From positions 1-49,709 of the forward strand of contig JADFWP010000018.1 in the NCBI GenBank assembly GCA_015234115.1: a stretch of 49,709 nucleotides of DNA. Reading direction: 5' to 3'. Below, piece by piece: positions 8,800-16,853 of this stretch. The position numbers were made by a program, and so were the translations under genes. Each line of letters starts with the position of its first letter. Position 1 is the first letter of the stretch. Origin of the DNA: Magnetococcales bacterium (GTDB lineage: Bacteria; Pseudomonadota; Magnetococcia; Magnetococcales; Magnetaquicoccaceae). The notes beneath the pieces are model-generated. The model saw only the letters and a list, made by a program, of their open reading frames with translations, was not told the origin of the DNA and did not search any database.

Positions 8800-9050
8800 T
8801 TCGAATGTCTGTCGATCAGATCAAGAATTTTATGAATGGATTCGAGTTCCACGGGATCGACGCCGGTTTCGGAAAAGTCGATGGCAAAGCGTGATTCCAG
8901 GAAAGCGATGATTTCCAGCATGGCCAGGGAGTCGATCAAACCGGATTTGATCAAGCCGTCGTCGTCCGTGATGCTCTCCATGGGCAGGTCTGGCCGTTTG
9001 ATGGTGGCCAGAAACCGGATCAGTTGTTCTCGATTGGACTGCGTATCCAT
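8796..9050 (-). CDS. Acyl/aminoacyl carrier protein (DltC-like)
   Basis: An 84-residue acidic, helical protein with the carrier-protein motif GLIDSLAML; Ser41 is the expected 4'-phosphopantetheine attachment site. Start set at the ATG at 9050 (AGGTG four bases upstream); a longer in-frame form would begin in non-conserved sequence. First gene of the ACP-MBOAT-adenylation operon, whose arrangement points to an aminoacyl relay: adenylation enzyme loads the carrier, the MBOAT unloads it. Confidence 0.85.
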   Translation of the reverse strand: MDTQSNREQLIRFLATIKRPDLPMESITDDDGLIKSGLIDSLAMLEIIAFLESRFAIDFSETGVDPVELESIHKILDLIDRHSK

Positions 9051-9227
9051 GTGGCACCTGTGCGTGTTTGAATTGTGCAGGCAGTGAAACCGCATGGTGG
9101 AAGAATCCACCGGCGGAATTTTGCCCTCAAGTGGCATTCCGGGATCAGACGGCTGGCCACCCCTTCAAAATGCCCTATTTTTTTCACCAGTTCAAGAGAA
9201 CACGCGCGTGATTCCGAACGCAGGCAG

Positions 9228-10565
9228 TCATTTTTCGGTCGGGATTGGCGGGGAGAGGTGTCCGGTGCGTCTGCTGCGGTCCAGAATCTCCAGACTGACC
9301 GCCAAAAAAGGCAGAACATTGTCGAGCAGGGTCTGCGCAGCCTGACCATGCGGGACGAGTGTGGCCAGTTCCAGCACTGCCAGCAGTCGCTTGTTGCGCT
9401 GCACGGGCAGAATGGCGATGGTACACGGTACGCTCGCCGCCAGGGTGGAACGGATGCGGAGATAGCTGGCCGGTGGATCGTGAATCAGAATGGCCTGACC
9501 TTCCAGAGCGCATTGCCCCACCAGTCCCGCTCCGAAAGCGATTTCCGGTTGCGGATCGGCCAACTCCAAATGGGCATACCCTCCCAGCAGGTACAACCGT
9601 TGCTCCGCCTCTTCGACGCGATAGAGCGCGCCATATCCCAGATGAATCAGCGGCGCCACCCCGGAGAAAAATTTCTGGGAAAGTTCGGAAAAGGTGGCCG
9701 CCATTTGCAGATCACCCGAAACCGTGGCGCTGTGGGTTTTGATCCAGCGCTGGGTCTCCATCTGGCGCGCCCCGGTTTGCAGCACCGTGATGGCGCGAGC
9801 CAACTCCCCGAGTTCATTCGGATCTTCGGCATGGGGGACCGGATGGTCCAGATTGCCGGTCGAAAGTTGCACCACCGCCGCGCGCAGCCGGTCGAGGGGC
9901 TGACGGATCGCCCGGCTGACCAGCACGCCGAACAACATGCCCAGCATCAACCCGCTGCCCACCAGCAGCGACGTAAGCCACAAGGCGCGATCGGCGATCT
10001 GCTGGGCCTCCATGGCCATCTCCCTGGCGGCCTGTTCCTTGATGCGGATCACCTCGACCAATCGACGGGTGGCCTCGACGCCAATCTCCTGAAACCGCTT
10101 CGAAGCCACCAGGGTCTGCGCCTCCGGGGTCTGATCGCGGTTCATCAACTGGAGCGCCTCATCCACCCGTTGCAGGTAGATGGCCAGAGCCTCTTCGAAA
10201 CTGGCCAGATGGACCTGGGTCTCCTCCCGGACCAGTCGCGCGCGCAGCTCATTGATATGGATAGGCAACTGCTCACGCGCCTTGGACAATTGCTTCAGGG
10301 CGGACTCGCGACCTTCGGCATCGGTGGCGATGATCGCCTGGCGCAAGGTGCGACCGATCAGGGTATAGTCAAGCTGAACATCCTTGCCACGGGCCAGTCC
10401 AAGCAGTTCCTGATTGTAAATCAACTGGATGGTTTCGTTGAGCATCCGCTGATTGTAAAGGCTCTCCAGCCCGATGCCGAACGCGATGAGCAACAGACTG
10501 GTAAACCCCAGGACCAGCTTGACCTTGAGGGTCTGTTTTTCCAGTGCGGCAAAGAGAGTCGGCAT
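9228..10565 (-). CDS. Membrane sensor with HAMP and GAF domains, no output domain
   Basis: A 445-residue protein: TM helix at about 14-35, a helical periplasmic sensor region resembling 4-helix-bundle MCP sensors, TM helix at about 193-212, a HAMP segment (RAIRQPLDRLRAAV onward), then a GAF-like domain at about 280-425. No kinase, cyclase or methyl-accepting domain follows, so it must signal through a partner or be a regulatory remnant. Preceded by AGGAAAACACC. The upstream region holds repeat copy B and an AT-rich inverted repeat. The next plus-strand gene is a PilZ protein, which hints at c-di-GMP-related signalling but proves nothing. Confidence 0.72.
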   Translation of the reverse strand: MPTLFAALEKQTLKVKLVLGFTSLLLIAFGIGLESLYNQRMLNETIQLIYNQELLGLARGKDVQLDYTLIGRTLRQAIIATDAEGRESALKQLSKAREQLPIHINELRARLVREETQVHLASFEEALAIYLQRVDEALQLMNRDQTPEAQTLVASKRFQEIGVEATRRLVEVIRIKEQAAREMAMEAQQIADRALWLTSLLVGSGLMLGMLFGVLVSRAIRQPLDRLRAAVVQLSTGNLDHPVPHAEDPNELGELARAITVLQTGARQMETQRWIKTHSATVSGDLQMAATFSELSQKFFSGVAPLIHLGYGALYRVEEAEQRLYLLGGYAHLELADPQPEIAFGAGLVGQCALEGQAILIHDPPASYLRIRSTLAASVPCTIAILPVQRNKRLLAVLELATLVPHGQAAQTLLDNVLPFLAVSLEILDRSRRTGHLSPPIPTEK

Positions 10566-10679
10566 GGTGTTTTCCTATGATCATGCGATACACACTTTGA
10601 TTAAGATGAAAAAGATGACAAGAAATATAGAAAGCATTATTTGTTCTTCATTAAAATTCTTATTTTACAAACAAAACAC

Positions 10680-10701
10680 CTTTAAATTTTTTTATTTAAA
10701 G
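10680..10701. repeat. AT-rich inverted repeat CTTTAAAT/ATTTAAAG
   Basis: Perfect 8-bp arms (10680-10687 and 10694-10701) around a T-only loop, in the divergent region between the HAMP-GAF sensor and the PilZ gene. This 332-bp intergenic stretch (10566-10897) otherwise holds repeat copy B and no gene that I can see. Could be an operator or a weak hairpin. Confidence 0.45.
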
Positions 10702-10725
10702 TCAAAATCCTGGGGGAAGCCCCCC

Positions 10726-10805
10726 CCCCAGACCCCTTCTTTTCTTTCAATCATGTCACCATGACCGGTTCGTGCCCGGAAAATGCCCTTTCCAGGAGGG
10801 CTGCG
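10726..10805. repeat. Dispersed intergenic repeat, copy B
   Basis: Matches copy A at 5651-5730 from CCCCAGACCCCTTCTTTTC through ATGTCACCATGACC to TTTCCAGG. Preceded, as in copy A, by a G-run/C-run hairpin (CTGGGGGAAGCCCCCCC at about 10709-10725). Confidence 0.75.
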
Positions 10806-10897
10806 ACTTAAACTGGAAAAAATTGCAAACCATTCAAATTTTATGATGGATTTTCGAACAGGAATCCCCTATCGTGACAGGTCGATTCTCTTAACAA

Positions 10898-11239
10898 ATG
10901 ATTGTCCATCGCACTCGGAGAATGTGGTCCATGGCGCCGAACCGGGCAGAACGTTTCCAGGTTATGACGCGGGTATTGCTGGAATTGAGTAACCGACGGG
11001 CCTACATTGGCAACACGGTCAATGTCAGTGCCTCCGGGGTCTATTTCGAGATCGGCTATCCGCCCAACCAGCTTGAAATCGAGGAGATCGGGCTGTTTCA
11101 TCTCATGCCCTTGATCATGCGTAACGTGCTGCCCTGCCAGGTGGCCCGTCTGACGCCAACCGGCATTGCGGTCCATTTTCTGGACACTCCCCCCGCCGGG
11201 CTGACCTCGAAATTGATCGTGCAGCCATTTCCGACATGA
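10898..11239 (+). CDS. Small PilZ-domain protein
   Basis: A 113-residue single-domain protein. The PilZ signature (D/N)xSxxG is present as NVSASG (42-47), followed by beta-strand-rich sequence ending in AVHFLD. The arginine motif upstream reads RAERFQVMTR rather than a clean RxxxR, so c-di-GMP binding is likely but not certain. The start is uncertain: in-frame ATGs at 10898, 10922 and 10931 are possible and none has a strong ribosome-binding site. Converges with the SPOR gene 14 bp away. Confidence 0.72.
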   Translation: MIVHRTRRMWSMAPNRAERFQVMTRVLLELSNRRAYIGNTVNVSASGVYFEIGYPPNQLEIEEIGLFHLMPLIMRNVLPCQVARLTPTGIAVHFLDTPPAGLTSKLIVQPFPT

Positions 11240-11252
11240 CCCGGCAGGGGAA

Positions 11253-12299
11253 TTACCCTTCATTATCCTGGAAAATCAACGTAGTCCCGCCGCCAAGCTT
11301 CCACTGGGTCACCGAGCGGGTTGCCTCGGCGTGGGTGGGAAACGGACCCAGACGAATCCGGTAAAGATTGCCGTCCTTGCTTCTGACCACACGAGCCGGA
11401 ACGCCCCGCTTCTGGAGATCGCCAGCCATGGCCGCGGCGCGCTGGGAATCGTTGAACACCGCCAACTGCACCACAAAATTGCCTGTGCGCGCCCCACTCT
11501 TTTCCGCAGTCGCCGCCGGACGTTGCGCCGCATCCGCCTGGGTCGCGCCCGATTTCCCGCTCCCCTCCACCGGCTCTTCCAACGGCACGATCACCTTGCG
11601 CTTGGGCAGTTCCCGGTAAAAAGTCATGTCCAGATCGGGTGGCTTGGCCTTGGGCGCCAACTCTCTGGGGGCCGAAGGCATGGGCGGATCTTCCGGCTCC
11701 TTGGCCGGTTTGGCCTCTGCTTCCGCCGTGACCGCACGGGCCGGGGCCGACTCCGGGGCCGACTTGCGACCCGCATCCCCCGCCTTGGACGCAGCCGCCG
11801 CAGCTTTGCCGGAATCGCCCCCCTTGGCGGATTCACTCCCTTTGGCACTCTCCGCAGGTTTCCTGGCCTGGGCCGCAACCGGAGTGAAATGTTTCGCGGG
11901 AGGCACCGTGGTGGTCGCAACGCTCTCCGCAGGCACCGGCGTCTCCGGTGCCTCCAGCCGACCCGTGGGATCGGTCAGGGAGGGAGGATCGATCACCGCC
12001 AGTTTGCGTCCATCGCTGGCAGAACCGCTCCCCTTCTCCGGACGGGTTGCCGGTTCGACAACCGCGGCAGGAGCACCAGGAGCCGGTTGCGTGGTCTTGA
12101 GATGCGCGGCAATCTCCTCTTCCAGGGCGCGACTCTCTGCCGCCGATGGCACCTCGGCTTTGCGGGGCGGCGTCGGCGAAGAGGAAAAAATCCAATACAG
12201 CACCACGCCCGCCATCACACCCAATGCGATCAGGGGGCGACCCAGATTCCGGCTGCGATGGCGCCGGAACTGCTTGGATGTGGGATAACGAGGGTTCAC
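11253..12299 (-). CDS. SPOR-domain membrane protein
   Basis: A 348-residue protein: short basic cytoplasmic N-terminus, one TM helix at about 22-39, a long Pro/Ala/Lys-rich low-complexity periplasmic linker (about 45-260), and a C-terminal SPOR domain from about 272 (NFVVQLAVF to RIRLGPFPTHAEA). SPOR domains bind denuded septal glycan strands, so a role at the division site, as for FtsN or DedD, is likely. Its start overlaps the argS stop in an ATGA, an argS-SPOR pairing common in proteobacteria. Confidence 0.85.
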   Translation of the reverse strand: MNPRYPTSKQFRRHRSRNLGRPLIALGVMAGVVLYWIFSSSPTPPRKAEVPSAAESRALEEEIAAHLKTTQPAPGAPAAVVEPATRPEKGSGSASDGRKLAVIDPPSLTDPTGRLEAPETPVPAESVATTTVPPAKHFTPVAAQARKPAESAKGSESAKGGDSGKAAAAASKAGDAGRKSAPESAPARAVTAEAEAKPAKEPEDPPMPSAPRELAPKAKPPDLDMTFYRELPKRKVIVPLEEPVEGSGKSGATQADAAQRPAATAEKSGARTGNFVVQLAVFNDSQRAAAMAGDLQKRGVPARVVRSKDGNLYRIRLGPFPTHAEATRSVTQWKLGGGTTLIFQDNEG

Positions 12300-14053
12300 A
12301 TCGATACCGGAGCAGTCACACCCAACAAAGACAACCCGTTGGCGATCACCCGCCCTGCCGCGCGGACCAGAGCCATTCGGGCACCACGCACCTCTGGATC
12401 CTCATCCAGAATGCGGTAATTATTATAATAGCCATGAAACGCCGCCGCCAGATCCGACAGATAATAGGTCACCCGATGCGGCTCCCGACTCAAGGCCGCT
12501 CCTTCGACCATCTCCGGGAACATGCCGAGCAGCCGGATCAGGTCCAACTCTTCCGCAGCGGTGAGACGGGCCAGATCCCCGGCCACCTCGGGCAACTCCC
12601 GTTCCTTGAGCTTGACCTCCAGCGAACAGGCCCGCGCATGGGCATACTGCACATAAAAGACCGGATTGTCGTTGCTTTTCGATTTGGCCAGATCAAGATC
12701 AAAATCCAGCCCCGCACCCGAAGAGCGCATCAGAAACCAGTAGCGCACCGCATCGGAGCCGGTCTCGTCCAGCACATCGCGCAGGGTGACGAAGGTGCCG
12801 GCCCGCTTGGACATGCGCACCTGTTTGCCGCCCTGGGTCAGATTGACCATCTGGGTCAAGACCACATCCAGCAGATCCTTTTCGCCGGTCATCGCCTCCA
12901 GAGCGGCCTGGACCCGCTTGACATAGCCCCCATGATCCGCGCCCCACACATCCACCAGCCGGGTGAAACCCCGTCGCGCCTTGTCGAAATGATAGGCGAT
13001 GTCTGCGGCGAAATAGGTCGGCGTGCCGTCGGCCTTCAGCAGGGGGCGATCCGAATCATCCCCGAGCCGGGTGGAACGAAACAGCAGATGGGTGCGACCA
13101 TCCGCCTCTTCGGGCGTCACCTCCCGTCCCTTGGGCGGCTCCAGCACCCCCTCGTAGAGCCAGTCATGGGCCGACAGATGGGCCAGAGCGCGTTCGATGC
13201 CGCCGCCGGCGTGCAGGGTGCGCTCCGAAAACCACGAGTCGAAATGGATGTGCATCGCCTCCAGATCGGTGCGAATCTCCCGCATCACCCATTCGATGGC
13301 AAAGTCGATCACTCCGACGGGCGGTTTTGGCAATTCGCCCGGCACCGCCTGACGCAGGGATTCCGCGGCTGGCAACCACGCCTCGCCATCCCGTTCGATC
13401 AGGGCGCGGGCGATTTCGATCACATATTCGCCGGGATAATAATCCTCCGGCGCCACGGCATCCCGCCCCAGACACTCCAGGTAGCGATACAACACCGAAC
13501 GACCCAGCACATCGATCTGGGCACCGGCGTCGTTGATGTAGTATTCCCGCGCAACCGTGCAGCCGATGGCATCCAGCAGACGGGCGATGACATCGCCGGT
13601 CACCGCGCCCCGGCCATGCCCCACATGCATCGGACCTGTGGGGTTGGCCGAGACAAACTCCACCAGCACCCGTTGTCCCGCCCCCACCCGGGAACGGCCA
13701 TAGTCCGCACCACGCTGCCGGATTTCCGGGATCAGGCCACGCAGCCGATCCTCGGAGAAATGAAAATTGATGAATCCCGGACCGGCGATCTCGCAGCGCA
13801 CCCCGACATCCTCCCCTCCGGGCATGGCCGCCAGCAGCCGCTGGGCCAAATCCCTGGGTTTCATCCCGACCATGCGGGCCAGCACCAGAGCCGCATTGGT
13901 GGAAAAGTCCCCATGGGACTTCTCACGCGGACGCTCCACCTTGAAATCCGCGCTGCGCTGCGCAAAGGCCGTAGCCAATTCACCGGGCAACAGCCCCTCC
14001 CCGGCCAGCCGTTCCAGCCCTTGGGTCACGAGTCCGACAACAATCTCCCGCAT
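12296..14053 (-). CDS. argS: Arginyl-tRNA synthetase
   Basis: Class I synthetase of 585 residues that charges tRNA-Arg. Motifs: N-terminal Add-1-type domain, the HIGH-type signature ANPTGPMHVGHGRG, the KMSKS counterpart VRMSKRAGTFV, and the C-terminal DALR anticodon-binding region (QYAHARACSL onward). Start chosen at the ATG at 14053, which follows GAGGGAG seven bases upstream; a longer in-frame form from 14140 would add 29 residues not seen in ArgS. Coupled to the downstream SPOR gene. A tRNA-Arg(ACG) gene lies at 20.8 kb. Confidence 0.95.
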   Translation of the reverse strand: MREIVVGLVTQGLERLAGEGLLPGELATAFAQRSADFKVERPREKSHGDFSTNAALVLARMVGMKPRDLAQRLLAAMPGGEDVGVRCEIAGPGFINFHFSEDRLRGLIPEIRQRGADYGRSRVGAGQRVLVEFVSANPTGPMHVGHGRGAVTGDVIARLLDAIGCTVAREYYINDAGAQIDVLGRSVLYRYLECLGRDAVAPEDYYPGEYVIEIARALIERDGEAWLPAAESLRQAVPGELPKPPVGVIDFAIEWVMREIRTDLEAMHIHFDSWFSERTLHAGGGIERALAHLSAHDWLYEGVLEPPKGREVTPEEADGRTHLLFRSTRLGDDSDRPLLKADGTPTYFAADIAYHFDKARRGFTRLVDVWGADHGGYVKRVQAALEAMTGEKDLLDVVLTQMVNLTQGGKQVRMSKRAGTFVTLRDVLDETGSDAVRYWFLMRSSGAGLDFDLDLAKSKSNDNPVFYVQYAHARACSLEVKLKERELPEVAGDLARLTAAEELDLIRLLGMFPEMVEGAALSREPHRVTYYLSDLAAAFHGYYNNYRILDEDPEVRGARMALVRAAGRVIANGLSLLGVTAPVSM

Positions 14054-14256
14054 GGCGACTCCCTCGCGCGGTTCATGGACGATCAACGATCCATTCAGTT
14101 TACCCGTTTGCCACCACCCATGGCAACCGACCGAGCGCACCCTGAAAAAAAATCACCCTTCGCACCTTGTCTGGCCTTTTGTCGCGCATGACGGTAACAT
14201 ATGCTGACAAGGATCCCATTCATCATGATAGCAAGCGGACTGCTGGAGTTTCTTTT

Positions 14257-15285
14257 GTGACCACCTCCTGGCTGCACCAACCGATCAAACCGATTTCCGA
14301 CGCCATGGCGCAGACGGCCCGCGACCATTTTGCCCGACTTTCCGGACCTCCTGGCGCCCTGGGCACCCTGGAAGATCTGGCCGCCCGCCTGGCCGGCATG
14401 CAACATCGCGCCGATCCCGACGCCGATCCCAGTCAGATCACCCTCTTTTTCGCCGATCACGGCGTGGCCAATGCCGGCGTGGCCGGCATGTCGGTGGACT
14501 CCACGCCAGGATGGCTGCGCAACTGCCTGCATGGCACCAGCGCCAGCGCCATCATGGCGCGTACCCTCGGCGTGCGGTACGAAGTGGTCGATCTGGGGCT
14601 GGTCCACGACCCCGGCCCGTTGCCCGGCCTGATCCGCCAACGAATCGAACACGGCACCACGGATTTCCGCACCACCCCGGCCATGAGCGAACACCAACTC
14701 ACCGCCGCCCTGACCGCAGGCCGCGAGGCCGTGGAACGGGCCGTCCGGGCCGGTTGCCGCCTCTTCATCGGCGGCGAGGTGGGCGCGGGCAAAACCACCT
14801 CGGCCGGCGCCGTCACCTGCGCGCTGCTGGGCATCCCGCCGGAAACCATTGCCGGGCCAGGCTCCGGCATCCCGCCCGAAACTCTGGCCATCAAGGCCAA
14901 GGTGATGCAGAACGCGGTGGATCACCATCAACGCTTTTTCTCGACGCCGCTGGATGTGATGCGCCGTCTGGGAGGCTTTGAAACCGCCGCCTTGTGCGGC
15001 GCCTATGTCACCTGCGGTCAACTCGGCCTGACCGCCATCGTGGATGGATTCTGCGCCTCGGTCTCCGCCCTGGTGGCCATCACCCTCCATCCGCCGCTCA
15101 AACCCTGGCTGATCTTCGGACATCGCGCTGCCGAACCCGGTCAATACGCCATCTTCCGCAGTCTCGACACCCGCCCGCTCCTCAACCTGGACCTGCGTCT
15201 GGGTGAAGGAACCGGCGCCCTGGCCGCGCTGCCTCTGATACGCACGGCCTGCTCGCTCCTCAAGACGACACCGCCCGACCCATGA
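14257..15285 (+). CDS. Second, divergent CobT-family phosphoribosyltransferase
   Basis: A 342-residue CobT paralog. It keeps PPGALGTLEDLAARLAG, FFADHGVANAG, TDFRTTPAM, the GPGSGIPPETLA block and the C-terminal RLGEGTGAL with the catalytic Glu. It differs in substrate-facing segments: GEMGIGNTT of the 4 kb copy is GEVGAGKTT here, and the YPQSVT base-pocket segment is replaced by VDSTPG. I take the GTG at 14257 as start (GGAG eight bases upstream); an ATG at 14188 is the alternative. It overlaps the phosphatase gene by ATGA, matching a cobT-cobC pair. It may activate a different lower-ligand base than the first CobT. Confidence 0.85.
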   Translation: MTTSWLHQPIKPISDAMAQTARDHFARLSGPPGALGTLEDLAARLAGMQHRADPDADPSQITLFFADHGVANAGVAGMSVDSTPGWLRNCLHGTSASAIMARTLGVRYEVVDLGLVHDPGPLPGLIRQRIEHGTTDFRTTPAMSEHQLTAALTAGREAVERAVRAGCRLFIGGEVGAGKTTSAGAVTCALLGIPPETIAGPGSGIPPETLAIKAKVMQNAVDHHQRFFSTPLDVMRRLGGFETAALCGAYVTCGQLGLTAIVDGFCASVSALVAITLHPPLKPWLIFGHRAAEPGQYAIFRSLDTRPLLNLDLRLGEGTGALAALPLIRTACSLLKTTPPDP

Positions 15286-15929
15286 TTCCACCCGACTACA
15301 AAAACCGTTCCGGCGAAACCGGCCTGGTCATCGATCTGCTCCGCCACGGCGCGCCCGTGGGCGGAGTCAAGTATCGCGGCACCCTCGACGATCCCCTGGC
15401 CCCGGAAGGATGGGAGGCCATGTGGGCCGCCACCCGGGATCATGGCCCCTGGGACCGGATCTGCGCCTCCCCCCTGCGCCGCTGCGCCGAATTCGCCACC
15501 ACCCTGGGCCAGAAACTCGCGGTTCCGACCACGATCCATCCCGCCCTGCGGGAGATGAGCTTCGGCGCGTGGGAAGGCAAAACCTCTGCCGAAATCATGG
15601 CCGAAGACCCGGAGCAACTCACCCGTTTCTGGAAAAATCCCCTGGAAAATCCCCCACCGGGCGGTGAACCGCTGCGAGAGGTGCGAACCCGGCTGCAAAC
15701 CTTCTGGGGCCAGTTGATCGCCGAGGCCAATGGAGACCGCATCCTGCTGGTCGCCCATGGCGGGGTGATCCGCGTGCTGCTCAGTCTGGTGCTGCTCACC
15801 CCGCTCGAACATCTGTCGCGCATCACCGTGCCCTATGCCTCCCTGGCCCGCATCCGGGTGGATGTCATCGGCTCCACGGTCATGCCCAGATTGGTCTTTT
15901 GCGGCGTCACCAGTTCACGCAAGGGGTGA
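15282..15929 (+). CDS. CobC-type histidine phosphatase (alpha-ribazole phosphatase)
   Basis: A 215-residue member of the histidine phosphatase (phosphoglycerate mutase-like) superfamily. The nucleophile motif LLRHGAP, the conserved SPLRRCAEFA, EMSFGAWEGK and the second catalytic His in VAHGGVIR are all visible. Translational coupling to a CobT paralog supports alpha-ribazole-5'-phosphate as substrate, the CobC role in nucleotide-loop assembly. Its 3' end overlaps the convergent receiver-ATPase gene by 15 bp. Confidence 0.85.
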   Translation: MIPPDYKNRSGETGLVIDLLRHGAPVGGVKYRGTLDDPLAPEGWEAMWAATRDHGPWDRICASPLRRCAEFATTLGQKLAVPTTIHPALREMSFGAWEGKTSAEIMAEDPEQLTRFWKNPLENPPPGGEPLREVRTRLQTFWGQLIAEANGDRILLVAHGGVIRVLLSLVLLTPLEHLSRITVPYASLARIRVDVIGSTVMPRLVFCGVTSSRKG

Positions 15930-16853
15930 TCCGCACGCCCCGAGCGCCGGATCAAGCTGGAGCCTGGCCATCACTTCGTTGCCACGCCCCAGATAACGCA
16001 CCTCATCGAAACTGAACATGTTGGCCATGGCAATGCCCCGTCCATGGGAGTCGAAAGCGCGCTCCGGATCGATCTTCATGAAGGAACGCCAGTCGAAGCC
16101 CTGCCCCTGATCGCTGATCTTGAAACGAATCTCCCCGTCGCTGCGCTCGAACTCGATCGTGGCGCTGCGTCGGGCATACTCGGGCAGGGTCAAACGCCGT
16201 TCGATCTCCGCGACCCACTCCCCCCGTTTGTGCAAGGCACTCTTCTCCTGATAACTGATCGCCAGATTGCCATGCTCAATCGCATTCACCATCAGTTCGG
16301 TCAGACCCAATACCCGTTTCTCCGGCTCCGGGCAGGCCTTGGCCAGCAGCACGGCCAGCGCGCGCGCCTCCTCGATGGTGCGAAACCGGAACCGGCAAAG
16401 CTCCAGCATGCCGAAAGTGCTGGCCGTCTTGTTGACTTCGGCCTGCAACGCGCAATGGGTCGCGTATTCGTGCAGCGCAGCGGCCACCACGGCCTGAATG
16501 GCCGGGGGATCCACCGGCTTGGTCAGATAATAATAGGCTCCCAGCCGCAACCCTTCGACAATATCCTCCTTGCTGCACATCGCGGTCACGAAGACCACCG
16601 GAATCGCATGGGTGCGGTCATCAGCCTTCAGGCGACGACACACCTCGTGTCCGTCCATCACCGGCATCATGATGTCGAGCAGAATCAGATCCGGCGCCTG
16701 CGCAATCGCCATCTCCAGCGCCATGCGGCCATGCGTGGCAAACAACACCACATAATCCCGCCGCAAGATCTCGTCCATCACTTCGATGTTGATCGGTTCG
16801 TCATCCACGACCAGCACATGCGGTCGATCACGATTGGTATTCATCGGTTGCAC
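15915..16853 (-). CDS. Response regulator with RsbW-type ATPase output
   Basis: A 312-residue protein: receiver domain (about 11-125, phospho-acceptor Asp60 in LLDIMMP, TKP Lys near 112) joined to a GHKL ATPase of the anti-sigma/serine-kinase type ([17 protein letters not shown]-box near 184-199, DQGQGF and HGRGIAMAN boxes). Such domains phosphorylate STAS anti-sigma antagonists or bind partner proteins. Start at 16853 (an ATG at 16844 is also possible), overlapping the hybrid kinase gene end by 26 bp, so the two are almost certainly co-expressed and the kinase is the likely phosphate source. Confidence 0.83.
   Translation of the reverse strand: MQPMNTNRDRPHVLVVDDEPINIEVMDEILRRDYVVLFATHGRMALEMAIAQAPDLILLDIMMPVMDGHEVCRRLKADDRTHAIPVVFVTAMCSKEDIVEGLRLGAYYYLTKPVDPPAIQAVVAAALHEYATHCALQAEVNKTASTFGMLELCRFRFRTIEEARALAVLLAKACPEPEKRVLGLTELMVNAIEHGNLAISYQEKSALHKRGEWVAEIERRLTLPEYARRSATIEFERSDGEIRFKISDQGQGFDWRSFMKIDPERAFDSHGRGIAMANMFSFDEVRYLGRGNEVMARLQLDPALGACGSPLA

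Noticed and set aside
14054-14140. Upstream start for ArgS at 14140
   Set aside because: The added residues are not part of known ArgS proteins, and the ATG at 14053 has a strong ribosome-binding site.
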